Shown piece by piece: positions 6,323 to 15,075 of a DNA stretch of 31,627 nucleotides (positions are counted from its first letter, which is position 1; every line of letters begins with the position of its first letter). The notes beneath the pieces were generated by a model that was not told the origin of the DNA, did no database searches, and saw nothing but the letters and a program-made list of their open reading frames with translations. The stretch lies in the IMG/VR virus record IMGVR_UViG_3300030012_000506, positions 1-31,627 of that record; one strand, given 5' to 3'. Position numbers and translations under genes: made by a program. The stretch is from a virus.

Positions 6323-8929
6323 TTAAATATCCATGTTCACGTTTACTGAATTGTTACCTGCTGTACCACTTGATACAGCGGCGCCATATCTTAGTGCTTG
6401 TAGGTAGTTTAAAAATGCTTCAATGTTAGTGTCTGTGCGTCTAAATTGTCCACTGCCATATGTATATCCGTTTGGATTATCCTGTCTAAATTCATGTAGG
6501 TTACTGCCATCAGCAAAATCCATTTGTATTGTGTCAATGCGTTTACGCCAACGTACCCTAATAAAATCTGAAGGATCTCTAGGAGTAAATGTAATAGCAA
6601 GTGGTTTTCCAATGCCAGTAAATTCGTAGAAAGGATCACCAGCATCACCTGTTACCCTTGTTTGTCTCAATTGGTAAACAATTTGTTCTTTTACAGCACC
6701 ATTCTGTTGGTTTACACGTTCAATAATAAATTCATTTATAAAACTATCTCTAGGCATACAAAGTGTTAATTCATATGATACACCTGTGTTCAATTGTACT
6801 TCTTTTGCGTAACCTTTTATAGGCCTTTTCAGTCTATCAAATGCTGTGACCATATAAGCATCTGGTCTTGTTCTTGGATCAATAAAAACAGCACCAGCAC
6901 TATCTTCAACTGTAGGATTGTAAAGCGGATAATCGCTTGGCCATGCTTGACCAAATCCTGCGGCTGTGTTTACGGCACTTCTTGCGTCCTGTTTGTTAGA
7001 CTTTGGTGTATGAAACAATCCTTGGTCGCCAAAAGCAAACATCTTACCATAACTAGGTATTGAATATAACTTAGGATTAGGCACAGCGCCTGCGTCTATT
7101 TCAAAAATTGTTAATTCTCTGTAAGGATCTTCATTGGTTACATTAAATATGCCACCAGTTGGCGTCACTGTTAATGGTAACAAACCAACACCGTTGTTAA
7201 TAAATTGATCATAATTTATTGCCAAATAAGATCTATTGAAGTTGTCAAACTTGTTCATTTTTTCTAATGGTATATCAAAGCTAGGTGGTAGTCCTGTTTG
7301 TTCTCCTGCGGAATCATCTGGATCAAAAGGAGGAAACAAACCTAGTGCGTTATCTGGTAAAGGACGCACATATGGAATAACCATAAATTCATCTGGTCTA
7401 TAAAGTGCTGGTGGTATTTCAATTTGCGGTCCAGTTGTAAATGGATATAGCGTTGCGTCATGTTCAGCGGCATCTACCTTTACATTGCCATCTGGTAATA
7501 GACGTAAACCTGTTACTCTAAATGTTTGTAAACTTAGATCAAGTATTGTATCAGTTACCCTAATGATATCGCCAACTTCAACGTCTAATAATTCTTGTGT
7601 GCCTGTAAATTCAATCTGTCTTTGCTTACGACTTTTGTTGTAAATCATTTCAGCAAGGTCAAATGCTATTTGGCTGTTTGTAAGAGTATGGAAAGTAAAT
7701 TCACCTGTAAGTTCTTCGTCATTGTCTACAGTTTCATCACCTGATACTGTAAACACTCTTTGTTGGTTTGTAAAGTCTCTATCTGGATCAACATAGTTTA
7801 CAAGGACTTGATTAAACTTAGAACCTTTACGTTCACCATCCAATGTTATGCCACCAACAATCCTATCCTTGTCAACGTCCAATGCTACTGACACAGTTGT
7901 TGAAGTTATGTCTGTTGCGTTACCTCCATCTTCAACCTTTAGTTTGTAACGGCCTTGGACGAACGGCATGATACCTCTAGCACCAGCAGTTAATATCTTA
8001 ACATTGTCTAATATTTTATTACCTGTTTCTACCACAGCATTCATTGTAAGTGCTCTACCTGAAATGCTTGGTGTATATTTTACAGTTTGTTCATATTTGT
8101 TTGCGGCAATCCTAAAACTTTCCGCGTGTATTTCTGACTTGTCTAGTCCTGCTCCGTATCTAGGATTTTCTAAAAAGTCTAACAAACAAGAAGCAGGATT
8201 AAAACTGTAGGTTTTTGTTCTACTTCCGTACGCCGCAGATAGTTCAATGTTGCCAGCTGTGTGTGTTCTTACATCAAATACCTTTTTACCTAGCACATCA
8301 AATCTAACCTGTGGTATACCACCTGAGAATGGATTGTTATCTGCGTCTTCTTGTGTTTTAATTTCACTCCATTCAAAACGCATAACAGCATAAGCAAGTC
8401 CTGGTAGTCTTCTACTTCTCTTACCCCATGTTGCCGCTTCATTGGCTAAACTGCTTTGTCCTTGCGATTCTGTACCGTTGAAAAACTGTAGTTTAATTCT
8501 ATCCTTGTATCTACCAGCACCTACTGAATGTACTGTGCCAGCTGAATACTTGCCGCCTGAAGGTAAAGGTAATTCAATGTCATTTACCAATACCTTCGCG
8601 ACGCCCTCAATCTCTCCTTCACACAGTGCGTAAACAACATAGAGATATTTGTTGCTTGTACCATTTGTCTCCGTGAAGATGTTAACTCCGCCAACTCTCC
8701 TAAATCCATACACCACAGGTATTGCTAAATTTGTACCTTGTTTGGTAACTGTAACACCCTGTGCCTGTTGCCCTGGATCTGGAACATCTGGTGTATCCAT
8801 AGCGCCAAAAGGATTTAGTACAAAGCCAATAACATCGCCAACAAAGTTTACAATGCCCTTGACAATACCGCCAATGACCTTGCCTATGCCGCCAATGATT
8901 TTACCAATGCCTTTGGCTATGCCGCCCAT
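6323..8929 (-). CDS. Tail tip attachment protein, lambda J-like
   Basis: 868 residues. The N-terminus is a glycine-zipper segment (GGIAKGIGKIIGGIGKVIGG, residues 2-21, with repeated GxxxG), then VTVTKQGTNLAIPVVYGFRRVGG (split here for description: the IPVVYG-RRVGG pattern opens J/GTA-gp15-like proteins). The middle part resembles phage tail protein domains, with 'RVTDTILDLSLQTFRVTGL' near the end of the baseplate-like domain. This protein forms the tail tip and contacts the host receptor. It carries DSAG twice (PDDSAGE and VEDSAGA) in the C-terminal third. The start overlaps the acetyltransferase stop by 13 nt. Confidence 0.8.
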   Translation of the reverse strand: MGGIAKGIGKIIGGIGKVIGGIVKGIVNFVGDVIGFVLNPFGAMDTPDVPDPGQQAQGVTVTKQGTNLAIPVVYGFRRVGGVNIFTETNGTSNKYLYVVYALCEGEIEGVAKVLVNDIELPLPSGGKYSAGTVHSVGAGRYKDRIKLQFFNGTESQGQSSLANEAATWGKRSRRLPGLAYAVMRFEWSEIKTQEDADNNPFSGGIPQVRFDVLGKKVFDVRTHTAGNIELSAAYGSRTKTYSFNPASCLLDFLENPRYGAGLDKSEIHAESFRIAANKYEQTVKYTPSISGRALTMNAVVETGNKILDNVKILTAGARGIMPFVQGRYKLKVEDGGNATDITSTTVSVALDVDKDRIVGGITLDGERKGSKFNQVLVNYVDPDRDFTNQQRVFTVSGDETVDNDEELTGEFTFHTLTNSQIAFDLAEMIYNKSRKQRQIEFTGTQELLDVEVGDIIRVTDTILDLSLQTFRVTGLRLLPDGNVKVDAAEHDATLYPFTTGPQIEIPPALYRPDEFMVIPYVRPLPDNALGLFPPFDPDDSAGEQTGLPPSFDIPLEKMNKFDNFNRSYLAINYDQFINNGVGLLPLTVTPTGGIFNVTNEDPYRELTIFEIDAGAVPNPKLYSIPSYGKMFAFGDQGLFHTPKSNKQDARSAVNTAAGFGQAWPSDYPLYNPTVEDSAGAVFIDPRTRPDAYMVTAFDRLKRPIKGYAKEVQLNTGVSYELTLCMPRDSFINEFIIERVNQQNGAVKEQIVYQLRQTRVTGDAGDPFYEFTGIGKPLAITFTPRDPSDFIRVRWRKRIDTIQMDFADGSNLHEFRQDNPNGYTYGSGQFRRTDTNIEAFLNYLQALRYGAAVSSGTAGNNSVNVNMDI

Positions 8930-9414
8930 TCATCTCTCCCTAGTTCAGCACAAAAATGATATCCTACTTCATTCATTTTGTTATGCTCACCAAAATACTT
9001 TCTAGCTTTATTTACATATTCAGACTGTACCTCATATTTGGCATCATGGGCCAATACACTTGCCTGATAATACATACAATTATTTTCTAAGAACCAATTG
9101 GTCATGTATTTCCATAGATCATCTAACAGCAATTTATTTCTTACTTCTGGATGTATAAAGATATACATGATTTCACCATAGCGTTTGTTGTTCCAAAACT
9201 TTTCTTCTATGCTACCAATAATGTAACCAACTATCTCACCTCTTTGTTCAGCTACAAACATTTGGTAATTGCCTTGTATCATTATTTGTCTTAACTGTTG
9301 TTTTACCCTACGCTTATCTACGCTGTCATGTCCGTCCATGCCTGCGTCCTTACAGTGTACCAATGTAAGATTAGCAATACTGTCTAGGTCTGTTGTGCTT
9401 GGTGCTCTTACCAT
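8917..9414 (-). CDS. GNAT-type N-acetyltransferase in the tail operon
   Basis: 165 residues. The central part, FVAEQRGEIVGYIIG (about 54-68), followed by a strand and MYIFIHPEVRNKLL (about 83-96) matches GNAT motifs D and A, although the acetyl-CoA pyrophosphate loop (usually Q/RxxGxG/A) is degenerate: RNKLLLDDL lacks the glycines. It occupies the slot where lambda-like and gene-transfer-agent-like tails usually encode an NlpC/P60 cell-wall peptidase. Coupled to its neighbours by TAATG overlap upstream and 13 nt overlap downstream. It may modify a virion protein or host surface, or be a structural derivative of the fold. Confidence 0.6.
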   Translation of the reverse strand: MVRAPSTTDLDSIANLTLVHCKDAGMDGHDSVDKRRVKQQLRQIMIQGNYQMFVAEQRGEIVGYIIGSIEEKFWNNKRYGEIMYIFIHPEVRNKLLLDDLWKYMTNWFLENNCMYYQASVLAHDAKYEVQSEYVNKARKYFGEHNKMNEVGYHFCAELGRDEWAA

Positions 9415-9992
9415 TATTTCTTACCCCATTTAATGTCCAATAAGCTATCATGGCTGTACTCCATACCAAAGTCCGTAGCAAATTCTCTTTGGAAACTTAC
9501 TAGGTTGGTACGTCTACCATTCTTTCTATCAAAGTTAGCAAATTGGCTTGTTACTTCAAGTGTCATTGTTGCTGTGTCGTCTGTGTCTTGTATTCTATAT
9601 CCTGCTATCTTGCCCTTGAAAAGTGTTATTGCTTGATCGCCAGCACTGTCACCTATAAGTGTTTCTGTTACAGGATTGAAAAACACACGTCTTACAACAA
9701 CGTTTTGATTTATTTGATTTGACTTTGCCAGTGTTTGTACAGAGGTTAAATCCAAAGCACTAAGAACAATGTTGATACTTGTTATTTGTAGGTCCGCTGT
9801 CTCTTGGGTTTCTGAGATGCCCAAAAAATTGCCTTGTGCTGAATAGGATTGGCTGTTGTAGGTAACATCATAAGGTCCATCCGTATAATAAAGATCTGAG
9901 GCTCCATTTACACCAATGTCAATTAGTGTGTAGCTGATTAATTCATCACCAGCTAAATGGCTGTTTTGTACGGAGCTGAATTCTCTCGTCAT
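9414..9992 (-). CDS. Distal tail/hub protein (GTA gp13/DUF2163-like position)
   Basis: 192 residues, all-beta in appearance. Motifs include YTLIDIGVNGASDLYYTDGP at the N-terminus and FKGKIAGYRI followed by TMTLEVTSQFANFDRKNGRRT near the C-terminus, the pattern of phage proteins between the distal tail protein and the J-like protein in gene-transfer-agent-type tails. One DSAG (IGDSAGD, about residue 125). TAATG overlaps on both sides indicate coupled translation. Likely forms part of the tail hub. Family assignment by position and motif pattern. Confidence 0.6.
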   Translation of the reverse strand: MTREFSSVQNSHLAGDELISYTLIDIGVNGASDLYYTDGPYDVTYNSQSYSAQGNFLGISETQETADLQITSINIVLSALDLTSVQTLAKSNQINQNVVVRRVFFNPVTETLIGDSAGDQAITLFKGKIAGYRIQDTDDTATMTLEVTSQFANFDRKNGRRTNLVSFQREFATDFGMEYSHDSLLDIKWGKK

Positions 9993-10651
9993 TAGATCGC
10001 CTCAATTACATCTATTTCATATTCAACTAATTCATCTGTTCTATAGTTAAACTCTTGAACATCATTGTTCAATATCATTCTAAAAGGCACATTGGTTGAA
10101 GTAATTGCTTCTTCATCCGTTAGTGCTTCTACAAGTCCAGGCTTGATGTTTAGTACGGCACCGCCTGCTGAATCCGTGTTTATGTCTGTTGATGCCATGT
10201 ATACTTTTGTATGGCCAGCAAATCTTACAACATCACCTGCTTTTAACAATACTTGGTCACCTAGTGCCGTTCCTGCTGAGTCTGGTAGTGTTGTAATGTT
10301 AATTGTTGTATCACCTGCTGAATGTGCCCCATCTACAAACAATCTACCATCTATTATTGATGCTATGCTTTGTCCTGTTACAATATCAGTTGCTTGTGAT
10401 TCACTTACAGTTGGTATAACAATATCAAACTCATTTAGTCCACCATCTGTTTGTGCTATAAAAGCCTGTATTGGTCTAAATTCTGCTTGTGTCATTGGAG
10501 GAAAACGTAATGTGCCTCCAAATAGTGTTGTTGAATTTGTTGCCCTAATTATTCTACCACTTGCGGCTTGTGTTCTTTTTGTGCTGGTATTCATTTGAAA
10601 GTTTACAGACTGAAAACCAGGTGATGTTGGAAATGTTCCTATCAATGCCAT
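9992..10651 (-). CDS. Distal tail protein, first gene after tape measure
   Basis: 219 residues. The N-terminal half (FPTSPGFQSVNFQMNTSTKR, then FPPMTQAEFRPIQAFIAQTDG) is typical of distal tail proteins that cap the tail tube. The C-terminal half resembles an inserted beta domain with LLKAGDVVRFAGHTKVYMA. It carries the densest cluster of the recurrent tetrapeptide: HSAG, PDSAGT and TDSAGG within about 50 residues. Starts by TAATG overlap with the tape measure stop. Function inferred from position and sequence pattern. Confidence 0.65.
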   Translation of the reverse strand: MALIGTFPTSPGFQSVNFQMNTSTKRTQAASGRIIRATNSTTLFGGTLRFPPMTQAEFRPIQAFIAQTDGGLNEFDIVIPTVSESQATDIVTGQSIASIIDGRLFVDGAHSAGDTTINITTLPDSAGTALGDQVLLKAGDVVRFAGHTKVYMASTDINTDSAGGAVLNIKPGLVEALTDEEAITSTNVPFRMILNNDVQEFNYRTDELVEYEIDVIEAI

Positions 10652-13134
10652 TATACTACACCCATCCTTCCTTGTTGTCTCATTGCGTTGTTAATAATAC
10701 CAGTAATGGTTCCTCTTCTTTCAATTAAAAGATCATCAAAGTCTCTTGCGTCAACAGTATTGATGTTAAAGTTTACAGTTACTGGTTGACTGCGTCCTCC
10801 CAAACCATCAATTGCTTCTGCTACTTCTCTTGGTATAACAGTTGAAGGTTGTTTTGGTACAATTAGCTCTGGTCCGTCTTCACCTGTTATTACAGATTGT
10901 CCAGCCGCTACAGCACCACCTCTTTGACGTCCTTGGAATTTTTGACTCTTAATAGTAGCAATTTGTGCCGCACCTGCCGCCACAATAACACCTGCTAATA
11001 ATGGTCCAAAGATACCGCCTTGTGCTAATGCTTTGGTAACACCTTGTGCTGTGTTAATGATTGCTTCAGCAATGGCCGCCGCTTTGGCAAGTTGGAATGC
11101 TTCTTTGCTGTGTTGACCTAAAGCATTCAATGCCATTACACCTGTTTCCTTAATAAAACTGACTTTTTGTTTTTCAGTCATTTCAGCTGTTTTAAGTTCA
11201 CCAAATTTACCTGCCCTAAATGCCTGTAAATTTTTATCATACATTTTTTGGAGTTCGTCTGATCTTTTCTTTTCAGCGGCTAATCTAATAGCTGTAATTT
11301 TATCTTGTGTTGCCCTTTCAATCTGTAGTTCCATAGATTGTTTTTTCTGGGCTGTGATTTCTCCAAATATAAACAGGTCTTGAACTGTTTGTTTTTCTTT
11401 TGCCGCGGCATCCTCAATAAGTTGGATTTGCGTCATGAAATGTGTTCTATATTTTTCAGTCAGTTCAGCTAAAGTTTGTTGTCTGTCTTCTGAAGCTTTT
11501 TTGTTTGCTTCTGCTAATTCTTTTTCTCTTTGTGCTTGTGTTTTGAAACTGCTATCCAAACTTTTCATAGCTGTTTCATATTGTTGAAGTGTAAGAGCAC
11601 CGCCTCTATATTGGGCACTTATTTCTGTTATTGCTTTTTTCTTAAAATTATCTATTGTTACTGATCTATCCATAGAATCAGTTAGTTCTTCCATAAAGTC
11701 AGCATAATTTAGGGTTGAATCAATTACTTCATTTTGTGCTTCTTTAAGTTTTTTGTTTTGCTCAGTAAGATGTGCTAATTCAATTGTTAAAACATTAGTA
11801 AGCCTTGTGGCTTCTTGTTGACCAATGTTACTGATTACAGTAGCATTTTTCATATCTAACAATGCTTGTTCTACTGCTTTTATTTTTTGTTCATTTTTCT
11901 CTAGAGCACTACCAAAACCACTTGCTTCATATTTCCTTGCTAGATCTAGGCTATCCTTGAATGGTTTCAATGCTTTACGCATTGCTTCTGCTCTTGCCTG
12001 TTCTGCTTCTGCGGCTTTTTTGTTCTCCTCAGCTACTTTCTTTTCTGTTTCTGCTAATTCTTCAAGAATATCACGGAATAAAACAAGTTCTTCTACAGTA
12101 AATCCTGTTGCCTTGGCTAAATTTTCAACTGTTTGTGTATGACCTTTTAATCTAAGACCAAAAGCATCAAAGGCATCACCTGTTTTAAGTTCTTCTATTT
12201 TATCTAGTGTGTCAAAGAAGTGTTCCAAGTCATGTTCAAGTTCTGCCAGTCTTGCTTGTGCGGTACCAAGGTCCTTATTATTTACAAGTTCAGCAATGCT
12301 GGCTTTTTGTATTTCTGATTCAACATCACCAAGCTCTTGGAAAGTTCTAGTAAGGCTTTTTACTGTATTTTCATACATTTTTGTAAAGCCAGTTACTTCG
12401 CCAAGTTTTATAAGTGCCGCATCAAAGGCATCTTTTAAGCCTGTTTCCAACTGATCTATTGTTGGATCCATTTGTTGGAAAGCGGCAGTCAAAGCATTAC
12501 TGTTTTCCAACATTTCAAACAAGACCTGGGCACTTAATTGTCCTGATCTTGACATTTCTCTTAGCTTACCAATATTGACACCAGTTTCTCTGGCCATAAT
12601 GATAAGTGCTGGACCTAATCCTTCAACAATACTGTTAAATTCATCACCTCTAACTGTACCAGAGGCCATAGCTTGACCAAACTGTCTAATAACACTAGAA
12701 GTTGTTGCCGCATCAGCACCAGCAACAGCTAATGCTTGTGACAATTTGCCTGTAACGTCAATAACTTGTTCTTCTGACACACCCATTTCCTGAGTTGCCA
12801 GTGTAAGTTTGGTAAACAATTCAACAGTATCGCCAAAAGCTACTCTGTTTTCAATTGCTACAGATCGCAATGTATCTGTTACCCTTGCCAGGTCAGCAGT
12901 ACCTTTGGTTATAAGTTTTAATTGGTTTTGTTGATTTTGGAATTCAGCAGTAGCATTTTTAACTGCTCTACCAAGGTCAAGTATTTTGTCAACAGCAATA
13001 GCGGCAATGAAGGCTTTCGCGGCTGTTCCCGCGACACCAAAGGCTTTGCCCATTCTATTGGTATTTTGTTCAATGCTCCGTAGCGCCTTTTGGGTTTTAT
13101 CTACGGCGACTATTTCTATTTTTTGCGTTGCCAC
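10651..13134 (-). CDS. Tape measure protein
   Basis: 827 residues, the longest helical protein of the tail module. It has long Lys/Glu/Ala-rich coiled coils (about 350-620), an early segment typical of tape measures (MASGTVRGDEFNSIVEGLGP), and a C-terminal hydrophobic patch (ALAQGGIFGPLLAGVIVAAG) followed by RQRGGAVAAGQSVITGEDGP, a common tape-measure ending. At roughly 1.5 angstroms per residue this predicts a tail of about 120 nm. The start is GTG at 13134, chosen because AGGAG lies 7 nt upstream; an ATG 5 nt before it is in the T frame. Contains no DSAG motif. Confidence 0.9.
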   Translation of the reverse strand: MATQKIEIVAVDKTQKALRSIEQNTNRMGKAFGVAGTAAKAFIAAIAVDKILDLGRAVKNATAEFQNQQNQLKLITKGTADLARVTDTLRSVAIENRVAFGDTVELFTKLTLATQEMGVSEEQVIDVTGKLSQALAVAGADAATTSSVIRQFGQAMASGTVRGDEFNSIVEGLGPALIIMARETGVNIGKLREMSRSGQLSAQVLFEMLENSNALTAAFQQMDPTIDQLETGLKDAFDAALIKLGEVTGFTKMYENTVKSLTRTFQELGDVESEIQKASIAELVNNKDLGTAQARLAELEHDLEHFFDTLDKIEELKTGDAFDAFGLRLKGHTQTVENLAKATGFTVEELVLFRDILEELAETEKKVAEENKKAAEAEQARAEAMRKALKPFKDSLDLARKYEASGFGSALEKNEQKIKAVEQALLDMKNATVISNIGQQEATRLTNVLTIELAHLTEQNKKLKEAQNEVIDSTLNYADFMEELTDSMDRSVTIDNFKKKAITEISAQYRGGALTLQQYETAMKSLDSSFKTQAQREKELAEANKKASEDRQQTLAELTEKYRTHFMTQIQLIEDAAAKEKQTVQDLFIFGEITAQKKQSMELQIERATQDKITAIRLAAEKKRSDELQKMYDKNLQAFRAGKFGELKTAEMTEKQKVSFIKETGVMALNALGQHSKEAFQLAKAAAIAEAIINTAQGVTKALAQGGIFGPLLAGVIVAAGAAQIATIKSQKFQGRQRGGAVAAGQSVITGEDGPELIVPKQPSTVIPREVAEAIDGLGGRSQPVTVNFNINTVDARDFDDLLIERRGTITGIINNAMRQQGRMGVV

Positions 13135-13620
13135 TCATACTCTCCTTTTGTTGTTTAGCCTGTAATCCAAACCAAGCATACCAAAGGTTTATTTCCAGGA
13201 CACTGAGTTGTAAAACCTTCTCCAACGGCATTTTTAACGTTTCTGCTATACGCATCAACAGTTGGAGCTCAATGTCCTCCTTTAGTTTTTTTCAACGGCC
13301 TCGTAATCTGATACAGCACCGTTAAGTTCAGAACAAACTCTAATTAACACCTTTGGATCTGCTTCGTTCATTAGTCCTGTTTTGTCAAACTTATTAAACA
13401 TTGGCTTACCATCTGGATCCAAACCTTTTTGGATTAGACTTTCTACCAATGCTTCTACAGTTTTTCCTTCAGACTGTAACGAAAGGATTTTTGATTCTAC
13501 AGCAAATGGATAGGTTGCTTTATAATAAATGTCAATCTTCCATTCTGGTACTGTAATGTGTTTTAATCCACCAGCTAATTGATCCGCATAGTGTTTTTTG
13601 ATGTTAGACATCACGTTCAT
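13097..13620 (-). CDS. Tail assembly chaperone GT fusion, made by -1 frameshift
   Basis: A -1 slip at 13285-13291 joins the 112 residues of the G-like protein to a 62-codon extension read from 13285 to TAA at 13097-13099. The extension starts LKEDIELQLLMRIAETLKMP and continues with LEKVLQLSVLEINLWYAWFG, the hydrophobic, Trp-rich pattern of lambda T domains; it ends inside the start of the tape measure gene. In lambda, G and GT bind the tape measure and recruit tail tube protein. The fusion would be about 174 residues. The extension has no start codon or ribosome site of its own, which supports frameshifting. Confidence 0.8.
13282..13620 (-). CDS. Tail assembly chaperone G-like protein
   Basis: 112 residues from ATG at 13620, or 109 from the internal ATG (MSNIKKHY). 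The stop is TAA at 13282-13284, immediately after the slippery AAAAAAC. Position between the tail tube/completion genes and the tape measure, together with the overlapping T-like frame, identifies it as the short chaperone. It is abundant relative to the fusion product in related systems. ATGA overlap with the preceding gene indicates coupled translation. Confidence 0.75.
   Translation of the reverse strand: MNVMSNIKKHYADQLAGGLKHITVPEWKIDIYYKATYPFAVESKILSLQSEGKTVEALVESLIQKGLDPDGKPMFNKFDKTGLMNEADPKVLIRVCSELNGAVSDYEAVEKN
13285..13291 (-). promoter_or_regulatory. Programmed -1 frameshift site A_AAA_AAC
   Basis: Zero-frame codons GAA AAA AAC are followed directly by TAA. The last A of GAA plus AAA AAC form the canonical X_XXY_YYZ heptamer. 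After the slip the next codon is CTA and a 62-codon T-like frame opens. AAAGGAGG just downstream (in the RNA) is a Shine-Dalgarno-like element and could also influence the pausing ribosome. Confidence 0.85.
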
Positions 13621-13913
13621 ATCTTATATCTCCTTTTTGATATCTCCCTAACAGTAGGCCCTAGTATACCATTGGGGGCTTGTCTTGAGCGACCATTTTC
13701 TAACAAGTCAATATAGGGCACACGGTTGACAATGCGTTTCTGTTTGAACGCACTTTCTAGACGCCAACCGCGCCTTGCTTGTCCTTTATCTATGGGTGTA
13801 GTTTTAACCGCTACATCCTTAATATCTTTGGCTACTCTGTCTATGAAACGATCTTTTTCTCGTTCAAGTTCGCTCATAGTTCTTGATAGGCCTAGAACCC
13901 TAATTTGTAACAT
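13617..13913 (-). CDS. HK97 gp10-like tail completion protein
   Basis: 98 residues. The helical N-terminus (VLGLSRTMSELEREKDRFID) precedes TPIDKGQARRGWRL (about 44-57) and YIDLLENGRSRQAPNG (about 73-88); the latter is the hallmark of HK97-gp10-like head-tail joining or tail completion proteins. Shorter than typical members (about 130-150). It lies between the tail tube gene and the chaperone gene and overlaps the latter as ATGA. The protein likely acts at the neck or tail terminus. Confidence 0.75.
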   Translation of the reverse strand: MLQIRVLGLSRTMSELEREKDRFIDRVAKDIKDVAVKTTPIDKGQARRGWRLESAFKQKRIVNRVPYIDLLENGRSRQAPNGILGPTVREISKRRYKI

Positions 13914-13918
13914 AACAA

Positions 13919-14332
13919 TTACGCGGCCGCAATCGTTAATGCTCCAGAACCTTGGAAGTTGACTGTAGCTGTGATTAGATCATCAAAACTTGCTGTTCTT
14001 GAAACAGAAGTTACAACGACTGAACCACTAAACTTTTGTCCACCACCACTTGGTGCTGTTGTGTGGAATTCAACGGAAATTGCGCCATCGTTTGACGGAT
14101 CAAAAGCGTTACTTGCCGCTGTGTGATCACTGTCATAAATGACTTCCATTGATCCAGTGAACTGATGTAGTCCACTCTTGTATGTTCTTGCCGCATCGCC
14201 CATGACTGTGTCTTCAATCACATCTTTTGTGTGTTCCACTGTCCAGGAACGAACTTCAGCAATAGTAGTTAGACCAGCTGTATCTTCGTGTGTGATATCA
14301 ACTTGGCCTGATTCACCTGTAAATGTTGCCAT
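13919..14332 (-). CDS. Major tail tube protein
   Basis: 137 residues with the compact beta-sandwich pattern of siphovirus tube proteins: VRSWTVEHTKDVIEDTVMGD (about 27-46) and the Gly/Phe strand QFTGSMEVIYD (about 57-67), then GSVVVTSVSRTASFDDLIT near the end. Located upstream of the chaperone and tape measure genes, as in lambda V and HK97 gp10-region order. A strong ribosome site (AGGAGG) precedes the ATG. Expected to polymerise into the tail tube around the tape measure. Confidence 0.85.
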   Translation of the reverse strand: MATFTGESGQVDITHEDTAGLTTIAEVRSWTVEHTKDVIEDTVMGDAARTYKSGLHQFTGSMEVIYDSDHTAASNAFDPSNDGAISVEFHTTAPSGGGQKFSGSVVVTSVSRTASFDDLITATVNFQGSGALTIAAA

Positions 14333-14334
14333 GA

Positions 14335-14619
14335 TTATTCCTCCTTATTGGCAGTTGTATCATCTTCGTCTTCTACTTGTTCTGGTGCGAGGTCTTTTAG
14401 TTCCTCGTAATCATTCCAAGCATAATCCGTAGATGTTTCTGAAGTCACTTGGGCATCCGCAGTAATTTTGTTCTTACTACTTTTGCGGGGTGACTTTTTT
14501 TCTGTTGGTTGGTCATCAACTATTGTCCAACCTTGCTTCAGAAACCTTTGTACACGATCTTCCTCAACAGGAATGATCATGTTGTTATTATCTAACATTC
14601 TTGTATATTTTGTTGGCAT
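14335..14619 (-). CDS. Small acidic-tailed protein of the neck region, unknown
   Basis: 94 residues. The N-terminal 35 residues include VEEDRVQRFLKQGWTIVDDQ, after which a Lys/Ser-rich linker and a strongly acidic C-terminus (VEDEDDTTANKEE) follow. No domain recognised. It sits between the tail terminator-like gene and the tail tube gene, and its ATG overlaps the stop of the former as TAATG. Could be a head or neck accessory protein; nothing in the sequence decides this. Confidence 0.6.
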   Translation of the reverse strand: MPTKYTRMLDNNNMIIPVEEDRVQRFLKQGWTIVDDQPTEKKSPRKSSKNKITADAQVTSETSTDYAWNDYEELKDLAPEQVEDEDDTTANKEE

Positions 14620-15068
14620 TATGTCGCTCCTTTAGTAAATGAGTAATGTACTTCCGCCACCATGTTAAATTCACCTAATGGTGGTGTTCTGTCCACTACA
14701 GTTATTTCAGTGACTCGCGTCGTTGCCGCACGAGCACTTGTCAAGTCCCTGTCTCTATTTGCGTTGAGCTTTTCTTCAATGCGTTCTATTAGTTCATTAC
14801 GCTTTTCATCAACGCTTTGTACATGACCTTGACGTCCGTCTGAACGCACATATCCTCTAATGTTTATTTCTATGATGCCACGCCTAGCACCACCCATGGC
14901 ATGATCTTCTCTTGTTTCATTGCCTGTGGTTACTAATACTGCGGGAAACTGTGTAATTGCTAATTTGTCTACGTCAAATGGTTCACGTGTAACAAACGCT
15001 GGTCTAGGTGGAGCCATGTCCCCTAGCACTTCTATAATATTTTGTGTGATTGATTCTCTGTTTGACAT
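14619..15068 (-). CDS. Tail terminator-like protein
   Basis: 149 residues. The pattern of an N-terminal helix, then DVDKLAITQFPAVLVTTGNE (about 32-51), GIIEINIRGYVRS (about 64-76) and a long helix KRNELIERIEEKLNANRDRD is typical of gpU-like or HK97-type tail terminator proteins, which cap the tail tube at the head end. The gene is in the usual position, between a connector-like gene and the tail tube. A sheet-forming ending (EFNMVAEVHYSF) fits the same fold. Confidence 0.65.
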   Translation of the reverse strand: MSNRESITQNIIEVLGDMAPPRPAFVTREPFDVDKLAITQFPAVLVTTGNETREDHAMGGARRGIIEINIRGYVRSDGRQGHVQSVDEKRNELIERIEEKLNANRDRDLTSARAATTRVTEITVVDRTPPLGEFNMVAEVHYSFTKGAT

Positions 15069-15075
15069 TTACACT

